Assembly: GCF_943737005.1 (NCBI RefSeq)
Contig: NZ_CALSFU010000001.1
Span: 124,001 to 188,000, forward strand
Source of the DNA: Achromobacter sp. Marseille-Q4962
Lineage (GTDB): Bacteria > Pseudomonadota > Gammaproteobacteria > Burkholderiales > Burkholderiaceae_B
Length of the DNA stretch: 64,000 bases
Direction: 5' to 3'
The stretch's first letter is position 1. Every line of letters begins with the position of its first letter. This document shows, one piece after another, positions 49,398 to 58,304 of this stretch. Under the pieces are notes generated by a model, which worked only from the letters and a program-made list of their open reading frames with translations, was not told where the DNA came from and did not search any database. Made by a program: the position numbers and the translations under genes.

Positions 49398-51017
49398 ATG
49401 AGAGCCGACTACATCCGCATCTACAAATCGGTCCACACCTGGACCGGCATCGTCGCCGGCATGGCGCTGTTCATCGCCTTCTATGCCGGCGCGCTCACGG
49501 TGTTCAAGGATCCCCTGACACGCTGGGCCTCGCCGCAGCCGGCCATCGAACTCGTGCCGCTGGACCAGGCGCAAGACCTCATCGCCAAGACGCTGCGGGC
49601 GCATCCCGAAGTCGCCCGCGATTTCAACATCCACCTCCGGGATGCCGAACACGTGCCCGCCCGCATGGAATGGGCGGTGCGCGACCCCGGCGCGGACGAT
49701 CACGACGAGTCGTCCGTCCGCCACTACATGGCCTATCTCGACGGCGGCGGCGCGGCCCAGGTCGAGCCGGCCCATCCGTCGGGTCTGGGAGCCTTCATCG
49801 ACGTGCTGCATCGCGTGGTCGGCCTGCCGGTGGACAACGACCCCAACCGCTGGATCATGGGCGTCATCGCCGCGCTGTACGCGGTAGCCCTGGTGTCGGG
49901 CGTCATCGTGCTGCTGCCCTCCCTCGTCAAGGACTTCTTCGCCCTGAGGGTCGGCAAGAACCTCAAGCGCATGTGGCTGGACGCCCACAACGTCGTGGGC
50001 ATCGTCAGCCTGCCCTTTCACATCGTCATGGCCCTGAGCTCGGTCGTGTTCGCCTATCACGACGGCATCTATCTCATCCAGGACAAGCTGCTGCACGGCG
50101 GCCGGCTCGAGGCGTCCTTCCAGCGGCCCGGCGGCGCGGCGCCGGCCGCCGCGCCGCGCGACCCGGCCGCCATGCTGGCGCCGCAGGAACTGGTCGCCCG
50201 GGCACGCGCCCTCTCGCCCGGTTTCGAGCCCTACGGCCTGCAATACCAGCAAGTCACCGGCCCGCGCGCGCTCGTGCGCGTATGGGGCAAGGACGCCGCC
50301 GCCGTCTCGCCCCGCGCGCGCGGCGGCTTCGTCGCGCTGGATCCCTACACGGGCAAGGTTCTCAACAGCGACTACATGCCGGGCAGACAGAACGCGCCCA
50401 ACCTGCTGATCAGCAGTTTCTTCGCGCTGCACATGGCCGCGTTCGGCGGCGCCGCCGTGCAGTGGATGTACTTCGTGCTCGGGCTGGCCGGCGCGTGGCT
50501 GTTCTACAGCGGCAACCTGCTGTGGATCGAAACCCGCCGCAAACGCGCCGACCGCCAGGGCGGCGCCGTGCCGGCGCAGCGACTGGACACCCGCCTCATG
50601 GCCTCGGCCACCGTGGGCGTCTGCCTCGGCTGCGTATGCGGGGTGTCGCTCATGATTGCCGCCTCCAAATGGCTGCATGGCCGCGTCGGCGATCCCGATG
50701 CGTGGATCCGGGCGCTCTACTACCTGGCCTTCTTCGGCAGTCTGGCCTGGTCCTTCGCGCGCGGCGCGGCGGCGGCGTCGGTGCACCTGCTGTGGCTGGC
50801 CACGGCCCTCACCCTGGCCATTCCCGCCACGTCGCTGCTGGGCTGGCTGTACCCCGCGGCCGGCCCCTGGGCCCATGCCGCCCCCGCCACGCTGGCCGTG
50901 GATCTCACCGCCCTGGCCGGCGCCCTGGGCTTCGCATGGATGGCGCGCGCCACGTCCCGGCGCGTCAAACACGGCCCGCGCGAAAGCGTCTGGAGCGCCG
51001 GCGCCCAAAGCGCATAA
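49398..51017 (+). CDS. PepSY-associated transmembrane protein (putative ferric-siderophore reductase)
   Basis: A 539-residue inner-membrane protein of the PepSY_TM family. The first helix holds YKSVHTWTGIVAGMALFIAFY with a conserved His; further helices are at ~150-172, ~200-222 (LPFHIVMALSSVVFAYHDG) and ~353-372, then three or four more in the C-terminal part. PepSY regions lie in the periplasmic loops. Family members such as FpvG-type proteins reduce ferric siderophores in the periplasm; the conserved membrane His residues could hold haem. It is the last gene of the iron operon. Confidence 0.88.
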   Translation: MRADYIRIYKSVHTWTGIVAGMALFIAFYAGALTVFKDPLTRWASPQPAIELVPLDQAQDLIAKTLRAHPEVARDFNIHLRDAEHVPARMEWAVRDPGADDHDESSVRHYMAYLDGGGAAQVEPAHPSGLGAFIDVLHRVVGLPVDNDPNRWIMGVIAALYAVALVSGVIVLLPSLVKDFFALRVGKNLKRMWLDAHNVVGIVSLPFHIVMALSSVVFAYHDGIYLIQDKLLHGGRLEASFQRPGGAAPAAAPRDPAAMLAPQELVARARALSPGFEPYGLQYQQVTGPRALVRVWGKDAAAVSPRARGGFVALDPYTGKVLNSDYMPGRQNAPNLLISSFFALHMAAFGGAAVQWMYFVLGLAGAWLFYSGNLLWIETRRKRADRQGGAVPAQRLDTRLMASATVGVCLGCVCGVSLMIAASKWLHGRVGDPDAWIRALYYLAFFGSLAWSFARGAAAASVHLLWLATALTLAIPATSLLGWLYPAAGPWAHAAPATLAVDLTALAGALGFAWMARATSRRVKHGPRESVWSAGAQSA

Positions 51018-51070
51018 CGCGCCGCCCGGCATGCGCCGCCACGGCGGCGCATGGCCGACTGCGCCGCGCC

Positions 51071-51084
51071 TTGATATAGGTCAA
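51071..51084. promoter_or_regulatory. FNR/Anr-type box upstream of chemotaxis receptor
   Basis: TTGAT-ATAG-GTCAA differs from the TTGAT-N4-ATCAA consensus at one position and is a common variant in beta-proteobacteria. It is 141 bases upstream of the chemotaxis receptor start in a gap of 208 bases with no other gene. The exact -10 element could not be fixed. Confidence 0.65.
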
Positions 51085-51225
51085 GCGCGCGGGTTTAAGT
51101 TCGGCGCCGCGGTCCTCGTAATTGAGACAAGCGGGGCGGGATCGAAGCAGCGAAGTCGACGAAGAATCCTCACTGTGACAACGGAGATTCGAAACAGGAG
51201 GGCTTTACGTTGACAGGAAAGAAGC

Positions 51226-52908
51226 ATGGGTTTTCTTAAAAGGCTGCGGCTGGGCCAATTGCTGGGCATGGCGTTTGCCAGCGTTATCGTCTGCGGCGTG
51301 CTGGGGCTGCTCGTCGCGCGCCATTACCTCGGCCAGATCCAGACCGACATCAATCTGCTTACCCGCGTGCGCATCGGCAACCTGGTCTATGCCGGCAACA
51401 TCAAGGACGGCGTGAACGTCCGCGCGCGCCTGGCCCGCGACGCGGTTTTCGAGGAAGACCAGGCCAGGATAGGCTTGCTCATGGCCGAACAACTGAAAGT
51501 GCGCGACCAGATCACGGCGGACATCGAGGCGCTCGAAAAGCGCCTGGTCAACGCCGAAGGACGGGAGTTCGTCGTGCGCCTGAAGCAGGCCCGGGGCCCA
51601 TATGTCGCCACCATGGAAAAAGCGCTCGACCTGGCTTCGCGCAACCAGGACGACGCGGCGACCGCCGTGCTCGTGTCGGAGCTGCCGCCGAAACAGGCCG
51701 CGTATTTCAAGGTGCTGGACGACCTGGCGCGCTACCAGCGCGACCAGGCCGACCTGGTGGCCCTGCGGGCCGAAGACAGCGTAACGCGGGCCACGGTGCT
51801 CGCCTCCGTCCTGGCCGCCGCGATGGCCGTGCTCGGCATCGCAGTTTCCGTCGCGATCACGCGCTCCATTGTGCGCAAGCTCGGCGGCGAACCCGCCTAC
51901 GCCGTGCGGATCGCGCAGCAGATCTCGGACGGCGACCTGTCCACGGCCGTGAAGCTGCGCGCGGGCGACGGAACGAGCCTGCTCTCCAGCATGGAATCGA
52001 TGCGCGTGAAGCTCGCCGGCATCGTCGGGCGGGTGCGGCAAAACAGCGAAGCCATTGCCACCGGCGCCAACCAGATCTCGGCGGGCAATACCGACCTCAG
52101 CCAGCGCACCGAAGAACAGGCCGCCAACCTGGAAGAAACCGCGGCGTCCATGGAACAGATGACGTCCACCGTCCGGCAGAACGCGGAAACCGTACGCGCC
52201 ACGTCGAGCCTGGCAATGCAGGCAAGCGAAACCGCCGAACGCGGCGGACAGGCGGTAGATGCCGTGGTCAGGACCATGGAGGAGATCACCCGCAGCTCCC
52301 AGAAGATCGGCGACATCATCGGCCTCATCGACTCCATTGCCTTCCAGACCAACATTCTCGCGCTGAACGCCGCCGTCGAGGCCGCCAGGGCCGGCGAGCA
52401 AGGGCGCGGCTTCGCGGTCGTGGCCAGCGAAGTCCGCACCCTGGCGCAACGGTCGGCCAACGCCGCGCGCGAGATCAAGGATCTGGTCGAACACAGCATC
52501 GGCAAAGTCCAGCTCGGCAGCCAGACCGTCGACCATGCCGGCCGCACCATCAACGACGTGGTGGAACAGGTCCGCCGCGTCGCCACCCTGATTGCCGAGA
52601 TCGGGACCGCGACCGGCGAGCAGGAACAGGGCATCTCGCAAGTCGGCCTGGCCGTTTCCCAACTCGACGAAGTCACCCAGCAAAACGCCGCGCTGGTGGA
52701 AGAGGCGGCCGCGGCGGCGGAAAGCCTGAACTCGCAGGCCGCCGAACTGGTCCAGCTCATGAGCGTGTTCCGGATCGGGCATTCCCGGCACGACAACCCC
52801 GCCGCCGCGGCCGCGCCGCGCGTCTCCCGGCGTGTGTCCCCGCGCCTGGCCCATGGCGCTCCGAAGCCGGGCGAGGCGCCGGCCGCGCAGGACTGGTCCA
52901 GCTTCTGA
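51226..52908 (+). CDS. methyl-accepting chemotaxis protein
   Basis: A 560-residue class I chemoreceptor. A four-helix periplasmic sensor lies between membrane helices at ~10-30 and ~190-212. A HAMP domain follows (about 213-265). The methylation helices ([21 protein letters not shown]) and the conserved hairpin tip ([20 protein letters not shown]) are intact. The C-terminus, DWSSF after a Pro/Ala linker, fits the xWxxF pentapeptide that tethers CheR/CheB, as in Tar and Tsr. It signals to CheA/CheW; no che genes are nearby. The FNR-type box suggests expression at low oxygen. Confidence 0.96.
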   Translation: MGFLKRLRLGQLLGMAFASVIVCGVLGLLVARHYLGQIQTDINLLTRVRIGNLVYAGNIKDGVNVRARLARDAVFEEDQARIGLLMAEQLKVRDQITADIEALEKRLVNAEGREFVVRLKQARGPYVATMEKALDLASRNQDDAATAVLVSELPPKQAAYFKVLDDLARYQRDQADLVALRAEDSVTRATVLASVLAAAMAVLGIAVSVAITRSIVRKLGGEPAYAVRIAQQISDGDLSTAVKLRAGDGTSLLSSMESMRVKLAGIVGRVRQNSEAIATGANQISAGNTDLSQRTEEQAANLEETAASMEQMTSTVRQNAETVRATSSLAMQASETAERGGQAVDAVVRTMEEITRSSQKIGDIIGLIDSIAFQTNILALNAAVEAARAGEQGRGFAVVASEVRTLAQRSANAAREIKDLVEHSIGKVQLGSQTVDHAGRTINDVVEQVRRVATLIAEIGTATGEQEQGISQVGLAVSQLDEVTQQNAALVEEAAAAAESLNSQAAELVQLMSVFRIGHSRHDNPAAAAAPRVSRRVSPRLAHGAPKPGEAPAAQDWSSF

Positions 52909-53111
52909 AGCCGCAGGCCCTGGCCGGCATCCGGCATGGCCCAAGCCGTCCACTCGGTTGGAAACGGGCCCCTCAGCCGGAACGGCCGCGTGCGCGCTGA
53001 AGCCCACGCCCCGAGCGCGCTCGCTGCCTTCGTCTTCTTCGCGCCCGACCTCGTTTCTGGCATGCTAGACGGCATCGTCGGGCGCTGGCCGCCGCTTCCG
53101 GAGCCTTCCAC

Positions 53112-53816
53112 ATGCGAAATTTCGATTTCACCTCCTGGCACGGCCTGCTTTCCACGCTGCTGGGGCTGGCCCTCATCACCCTGATCGGCGTGGGCATACG
53201 CCTGGTCGTCATGCAGACGCTGCAGCAGCGCCGCGAACGCGAGAACCGGCAGATCAACGAACGGCTGCGCACGCTCATCGCGGCCTACAAGACGCTGGGC
53301 GGCTCCTTCACCGGCAACCTGGCCGTCGATCCCACCCACCTGCGCGACCTGCGGCAGCGCGGCGCGGCGGGCGAAGAACAGGGCGAGCCCGAGGAAGACA
53401 GCCCCTCCGGCAGCTTCGACCGCCCGCGACGCGTGCGCGACGCGGTCGAGGCCGCGCTTTCCGACATCATCCTGCTGGGCACGGAAGAACAGGTCCGGCT
53501 CGCCGCGCAGGCCGCCACGGAACTGGCCGAGGGCCGCCCCATCCATACGGCCGAGCTCGTGGTGTCGCTGCGCAACTTCATCCGCGAAGTGCTGGCCCTG
53601 GAACCCGTGCCCGCAAGCCTCGACATTCCGCGCCAGGGCCCCGCCCGCCCCTCCGCGTCCAGCCGCGCCAAGGGCGGCGACAACCGCGCGGCGGCCGGCG
53701 GCCGCCAGGGCGGAGGCCGGGGCGGCGGAGGCGGCGCGGCCGGCGCCGGCGTGGGCATGGGACTGGGCCTGGGTGTAGGCGGCAGCACAGGGCAGGACGA
53801 GCACGAGCCGCGCTGA
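53112..53816 (+). CDS. conserved membrane-anchored protein with Gly-rich tail, unknown function
   Basis: A 234-residue protein. One membrane helix (LLSTLLGLALITLIGVGIRLVV, ~12-33) is followed by a basic helix rich in Gln and Arg (QTLQQRRERENRQINERLRTLI), a predicted helical domain (RVRDAVEAALSDIILLGTEEQVRLAAQAA, written here in parts as AALSDIILLG and EQVRLAAQ), and a C-terminal Gly-rich, disordered tail (GGGRGGGGGAAGAG). I do not know the family. The upstream gap of 203 bases shows no clear promoter. It converges on the decayed region. Confidence 0.7.
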   Translation: MRNFDFTSWHGLLSTLLGLALITLIGVGIRLVVMQTLQQRRERENRQINERLRTLIAAYKTLGGSFTGNLAVDPTHLRDLRQRGAAGEEQGEPEEDSPSGSFDRPRRVRDAVEAALSDIILLGTEEQVRLAAQAATELAEGRPIHTAELVVSLRNFIREVLALEPVPASLDIPRQGPARPSASSRAKGGDNRAAAGGRQGGGRGGGGGAAGAGVGMGLGLGVGGSTGQDEHEPR

Positions 53817-53835
53817 GCGCGGCCGCGCCGGGCCG

Positions 53836-53860
53836 GCGGGCCGGACGTTCGCCGGCCCGC
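53836..53860. terminator. stem-loop between convergent genes
   Basis: Perfect 9-bp arms GCGGGCCGG / CCGGCCCGC, loop ACGTTCG, 20 bases past the stop of the membrane-anchored protein. A few A residues follow, which read as T for the opposite direction only weakly. Confidence 0.5.
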
Positions 53861-53873
53861 CGAAAACGCGGGA

Positions 53874-54075
53874 TCAGTACGCGTAAGCGACTCCGACGCC
53901 GACGCTCCAATTCCGGCCGGGCGCCGGCTCGAAGTAACGTCCATTCCCTTCGTTCACGATCACCGACCCCGCGTACCGGCGGTCGAAGAGATTGTCGATC
54001 CGGCCGTAGGTCCGGACCTGCCACCCACCGGCGCGCCAGATATAGCCCGTGCTCAGTGCGGCGAAGCTTGCCGGT
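53874..54075 (-). pseudogene. TonB-dependent receptor, C-terminal fragment
   Basis: Reading left from about 54,075 the frame gives STGYIWRAGGW, then YGRIDNLFDRRYAGS, VIVNEGNGRYFEPAPGRNW and SVGVGVAYAY before the stop. This is the last two or three strands of a TonB-dependent receptor barrel, including the hallmark EPAPGR(N/T)W ending. The ~600 residues expected in front are missing. Directly at the break the reading changes to a different gene, so this is one side of a deletion junction. Confidence 0.82.
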
Positions 54076-54255
54076 GACCGGCGCCCAGCCCGCGCCCTCG
54101 GGAACCTTCATGGGCGGCACGAGGAAGTTCTTCGCTTCGGGCAACGGAGGATTCGCGCCCGATTGCTGCGCGGGCTCATAGGCCGCCTTTTCGCAGCCGG
54201 CGAGCGCCATCGCCAGGACGACCGCGCACGCCTTGGCCAGATTTGCTTTATGCAT
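54076..54255 (-). pseudogene. PQQ-dependent sorbosone dehydrogenase-type lipoprotein, N-terminal fragment
   Basis: The ATG at 54,255 begins a lipoprotein signal (MHKANLAKACAVVLAMALAGC) followed by ANPPLPEAKNFLVPPMKVPE and GAGWAP, the recognisable beginning of sorbosone/glucose dehydrogenase-type PQQ lipoproteins, in which a beta propeller of ~400 residues should follow. After about 60 residues the frame runs into unrelated sequence and then the TonB-receptor tail. The break at about 54,075 marks a deletion of several kilobases or an imprecise recombination. Confidence 0.68.
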
Positions 54256-54601
54256 GGCTGCCTCCCTGCGTTGCGGCCTGCCGCCATGCGCTGACAATGA
54301 ACCCGAGGGCCATGAGAACGATTGAGCAGCGCGAACACGGTATATGCCAGCCGTGAGCGCGTCCGTACGGGAGACGTGAGCATTGGAAGCCTCTGGTTCG
54401 GGTTTGTTGAGCACAGGTGATCTTCATGATGCGCATCGTGCGCGTTGGCGACTTGCCGCAAGACCAGGGCTGGCCGCGCGGATGCTGCAACCACGCGGGC
54501 CAGCGCTCGACAGGCACCCGCAATAGATTCGATGATGGCCTATCAATCAAATCTATTGATAATTGGCAATTGCAGGTTTCGGGTAATTGAGTGAGAAGTA
54601 A
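54256..54601. other. decayed intergenic stretch between pseudogenes
   Basis: This 346-base gap separates the PQQ-dehydrogenase fragment (-) from the LysR pseudogene (+). Short leftward frames exist but none has recognisable protein features. AT-rich sequence at 54,535-54,600 (for example TATCAATCAAATCTATTGATA, partly self-complementary: TATCAAT/ATTGATA) is probably the former divergent promoter with its LysR site. Confidence 0.5.
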
Positions 54602-55317
<716 letters not shown>

Positions 55318-55436
55318 CTGCCCTGTACGCGGAACATCGGGCCGCGAAACAGACCCACGCAACCTTTAAGGAACCCGCACCAAGTTGCGCGTTTTGGGCC
55401 CGATCCGGGCTCAAAAAAGGTAAGTTTTTGATTTTG

Positions 55437-55511
55437 TGGCGCGCCCGACAGGAATCGAACCTGTATCAAGAGCTTCGGAAACTCTCATTCTATCCATTGA
55501 ACTACGGGCGC
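55437..55511 (-). tRNA. tRNA-Arg (anticodon CCG)
   Basis: The minus strand folds into a full cloverleaf. Acceptor arms are GCGCCCG / CGGGCGC; the anticodon arm AGAGT-TTCCGAA-GCTCT has anticodon CCG; the T arm reads CAGG-TTCGATT-CCTG. Discriminator G and the 3' CCA are encoded (55,437-55,440). It reads the Arg codon CGG. Its 3' end points to the decayed region. Confidence 0.95.
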
Positions 55512-55631
55512 AGTGCAAGGGAGGCGGTATTGTACCCAAGTTTCGGCTTCGCGCATGAATTGCGTCGAATCCGAGGTTCGTGGCGGGGCAGGCGGGGCCC
55601 GGGGCGCGGCCAACCAGACCCGGCACCGTTA

Positions 55632-55637
55632 TATAAT
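55632..55637 (+). promoter_or_regulatory. candidate -10 element of the cytochrome c gene
   Basis: TATAAT within GTTATATAATCC, 101 bases ahead of the cytochrome start, is the only consensus -10 in the 226-base gap after the tRNA. The -35 (around 55,609-55,614) is weak. Confidence 0.4.
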
Positions 55638-55737
55638 CCAGCGTTTGCTTTAGGTCGGTGACGCCGACTTCCCTCGTGCAGTTCTGATTTTCTGTTGCCG
55701 CCGCAAGGCGCCCCATACCCGTTCGCAGGATTAGGTC

Positions 55738-56631
55738 ATGAGCAACGAGCAGGAACACATAGAAGAGCACACCTCCCCCATCAAGACCCCGAAGCAACTG
55801 ATCGTCACGGTCGTTCTCGCCTTCGTGGTGCCCATTTCCATCATCATCCTGCTGGTGAACATGGTGGCCTCGGGTTCCAAGACCGGCGCCGGCTCCGACT
55901 CCCTGTCCAGCGAGGCCGTGGCCAAGCGCATCGCCCCGGTCGCCGGCTTCCAGCTGGTCGACGCCAACGCGCCCAAGGTATTCAAGACCGGCGAACAGGT
56001 CTTCGCCTCGGTCTGTACGGCCTGTCACGCCGCCGGCGTGGCCGGCGCGCCCAAGGTGGGAGACAACGGCGCCTGGGCCCCGTTCATCAAGACGGGCTTC
56101 GACGCCATGCTCAACGTGGCCCTGCACGGCAAGGGCGCCATGCCGGCCAAGGGCGGCAACCCCTCGCTGTCCGATTACGAAGTGGCGCGCGCCGTGGTCT
56201 ATATGGCCAACAAGTCGGGGGCCTCGTTCCCCGAGCCGGCCGCGCCCGAAGGCGACAAGAAGGAAGAGGCCGCAGCGAGCGCCCCCGCGACGGCTGCTCC
56301 GGCAGCCGCTGCCGCGCCTGCCGCCGCGCCGGCGCCCGCGGCTGCGCCCACTCCGGCTCCCGCCTCCTCGGCGCAGACCGCCGCCGTCAACCCGGCGGGC
56401 GAGAAGCTGTACAAGAGCACCTGTTTCGCCTGCCACGCCACCGGCGTGGCCAATGCGCCCAAGTTCGGCAGCAAGGCCGACTGGGAGCCCTACATCAAGA
56501 CGGGCCTCGACGCCATGGTCAAGGTCGCCATGGAAGGCAAACCGCCCATGCCGCCCAAGGGCGGCGCGGCCAACGCCACGGAAGAAGACATCCGCGCGGC
56601 CGTGCAGTACATGGTGGACCACGCCAAGTAA
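55738..56631 (+). CDS. di-haem cytochrome c5-type protein, membrane-anchored
   Basis: A 297-residue protein. An N-terminal membrane anchor (LIVTVVLAFVVPISIIILLVNM, ~21-42, split here as VLAFVVPISIIILLVNM) is followed by two class I cytochrome domains. Haem-binding motifs are CTACH (~93) and CFACH (~229); each has a downstream axial Met (GAMPAKGG, PPMPPKGG). The domains are joined by a Pro/Ala linker of ~45 residues and resemble each other, so they arose by duplication. Expected role: periplasmic electron transfer, for example to a terminal oxidase. Confidence 0.93.
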   Translation: MSNEQEHIEEHTSPIKTPKQLIVTVVLAFVVPISIIILLVNMVASGSKTGAGSDSLSSEAVAKRIAPVAGFQLVDANAPKVFKTGEQVFASVCTACHAAGVAGAPKVGDNGAWAPFIKTGFDAMLNVALHGKGAMPAKGGNPSLSDYEVARAVVYMANKSGASFPEPAAPEGDKKEEAAASAPATAAPAAAAAPAAAPAPAAAPTPAPASSAQTAAVNPAGEKLYKSTCFACHATGVANAPKFGSKADWEPYIKTGLDAMVKVAMEGKPPMPPKGGAANATEEDIRAAVQYMVDHAK

Positions 56632-56662
56632 GCCAACGGCCCGCGCGCAGGCCGGACATTGC

Positions 56663-56714
56663 GCGCCCGCCAAGACAAAACGCCCCTTGCGGGGCGTTTT
56701 GTCTTGGCGGGCGC
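56663..56714. terminator. bidirectional rho-independent terminator
   Basis: Perfect 24-bp arms (starting GCGCCCGCCAAGACAAAACG) with a TTGC loop; inside the arms AAAA/TTTT provide T-runs after the inner GC stem (CGCCCC/GGGGCG) in both directions. It serves the convergent cytochrome and dehydrogenase genes. Confidence 0.95.
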
Positions 56715-56725
56715 GGCGGCGCGGC

Positions 56726-58249
56726 CTAGCCGGCGGCGCTGGCGGTGAGCGGCATGCCCAGCTGCACGCGGCGCTGCAGCCAGAGGCTGGGACGGTAGCG
56801 GGGATCGCCCGTGACGCGCTCCATGTTTTTCAGGATTTCGTAGATGCGCGGGGCGCCGAGCTTGTCGCCCAGCGACAGCGGCCCGACCGGATAGCCCAGG
56901 CCCAGGGTGACGGCGCGGTCGATGTCCTCGGGCGTGGCGATCTGCTGCTGGGCGATGTCGCTGGCGATGTTGACGATGGTGGCCACGATGCGCTGCGCCA
57001 CGAAGCCGGGCGAGTCTTGGATCACGGAGACGGGCACGCCGTCCTTGGCAAACAGGGCGTGCGCCGCGTCGCGCCAGCGCGGCTGCGTGGCGGGCGACAC
57101 CATGACGGTGCGGCGCTTGGCGCCGGCAAAGGGATGCAGGGTATCGAGGCCCACGGTGCGGGCGGCGTCCAGGCCCTGGGCCGACACGGCGGTGGACACG
57201 TCTTCGCCGAACGGTGTCGCCACGATGAGCGCGTCGGCGGGCGGCTGCGCGCCCTCCGCCAGGGCCGCGCCCAGATCCTGCAGCAGTTGGACAGCGCGCG
57301 CGCGGCCTTCGGCGTGCTGGGGGCTGACCCAGACCTTCAGGCCCTCGGGCAGCGCCGGCACGGACGGCTCGGGCGGCACCTGCTTCTGGCCGTCGACATA
57401 GGCATAGAAGCCTTCGCCGGTCTTGCGGCCGATGAGGCCGCCCGCCAGGCGCACCGTCGTGATGGGAGACGGACGGAAACGCGGCTCGTCGAAGAACTGG
57501 CGGTAGATGGATTCCATGACCGGGTGCGACACGTCCAGCGCCGTGAGGTCCAGCAGCTCGAACGGCCCCATGCGGAAGCCGGCCTGCTCGCGCATGATGG
57601 CGTCGACCTGGGCGAAGCTGGCGACGGCCTCCTGCGCCACGCGCAGGCCCTCGGTGTTCATGCCCCGCCCCGCATGGTTGACGATGAAGCCCGGCATGTC
57701 CTTGGCGCGCACGGGCGTGTGCCCCATGCGGCGCGCCAGCGCGGCCAGGGTGTCGCCGACTTCGGGCGCGCTGCGCAGGCCGTCGATCACTTCCACCACT
57801 TTCATCAGCGGCACGGGATTGAAGAAGTGGTAGCCCGCCACACGCTGCGGACGCTTGCACGCGGCGGCAATGGCGGTGATGGAAAGCGAAGAGGTGTTGG
57901 ACGCAAGAATGCAATCGTCAGAAACCACGCCCTCCAGGGCGGCGAAGAGATCCCGCTTGACGTCCAGGCGCTCGACGATGGCCTCGATCACGACCTGGCA
58001 TTGGGCCATGTCGGACAGGGCCGTGGCCGACTCCACCCGCTCCAGCGAAGCGCGCGCATCGGCCTGCGCCATCTTGCCCTTCTGGACCAGCTTTTCCCAG
58101 GTGCCGCGCAGCGACTCGCGCGCGGCGGTGATGGCCTCGGCGCTGGTGTCGTACAGGCGCACGCGCAATCCGGCCTGCGCCGCGATCTGCGCGATGCCGC
58201 GCCCCATGGCTCCGGCGCCCACGACGCCGATGGTTTGAATCTCCGTCAT
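56726..58249 (-). CDS. 3-hydroxyacyl-CoA dehydrogenase (PaaH-like)
   Basis: A 507-residue NAD-dependent dehydrogenase. The Rossmann motif GVVGAGAMGRGIAQIAAQAG is at ~8-27, the catalytic region contains SNTSSLSIT and YHFFNPVPLMKVVEV (His and Asn), and two C-terminal helical 3HCDH domains are present (the first at ~185-285 with PGFIVNHAGRGMNTEG, the second at ~410-500 with DSPGFVAQRI). The double C-domain and length fit PaaH/PaaC-type 3-hydroxyadipyl-CoA dehydrogenases, but no paa genes are adjacent. It heads a leftward set with genes for CoA transfer and dehydrogenation upstream. Confidence 0.92.
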   Translation of the reverse strand: MTEIQTIGVVGAGAMGRGIAQIAAQAGLRVRLYDTSAEAITAARESLRGTWEKLVQKGKMAQADARASLERVESATALSDMAQCQVVIEAIVERLDVKRDLFAALEGVVSDDCILASNTSSLSITAIAAACKRPQRVAGYHFFNPVPLMKVVEVIDGLRSAPEVGDTLAALARRMGHTPVRAKDMPGFIVNHAGRGMNTEGLRVAQEAVASFAQVDAIMREQAGFRMGPFELLDLTALDVSHPVMESIYRQFFDEPRFRPSPITTVRLAGGLIGRKTGEGFYAYVDGQKQVPPEPSVPALPEGLKVWVSPQHAEGRARAVQLLQDLGAALAEGAQPPADALIVATPFGEDVSTAVSAQGLDAARTVGLDTLHPFAGAKRRTVMVSPATQPRWRDAAHALFAKDGVPVSVIQDSPGFVAQRIVATIVNIASDIAQQQIATPEDIDRAVTLGLGYPVGPLSLGDKLGAPRIYEILKNMERVTGDPRYRPSLWLQRRVQLGMPLTASAAG

Positions 58250-58304
58250 CAACTATCTCCTGCCTGTATTGTGAAACGACAACCGCGCCGCGCGGCGGAC
58301 GGCG

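Noticed and set aside
53578-54255. A long leftward frame from the PQQ-dehydrogenase start through the junction into the gene at 53,112-53,816, read as a chimeric protein.
   Set aside because: After the junction the frame is not that of the TonB fragment and becomes Arg/Pro-rich shadow sequence antisense to a real gene.
55391-55418. GGGCCCGATCCGGGCTC hairpin as the terminator of the tRNA gene.
   Set aside because: The stem has a mismatch and there is no T-run on the minus strand after it; the A-run lies on the wrong side.
55437-55511. tRNA-Arg as an integration site of a mobile island covering the T6SS.
   Set aside because: No integrase gene, no repeat of the tRNA 3' end and no base-composition shift over the T6SS genes were found; the T6SS ends more than 10 kb away.
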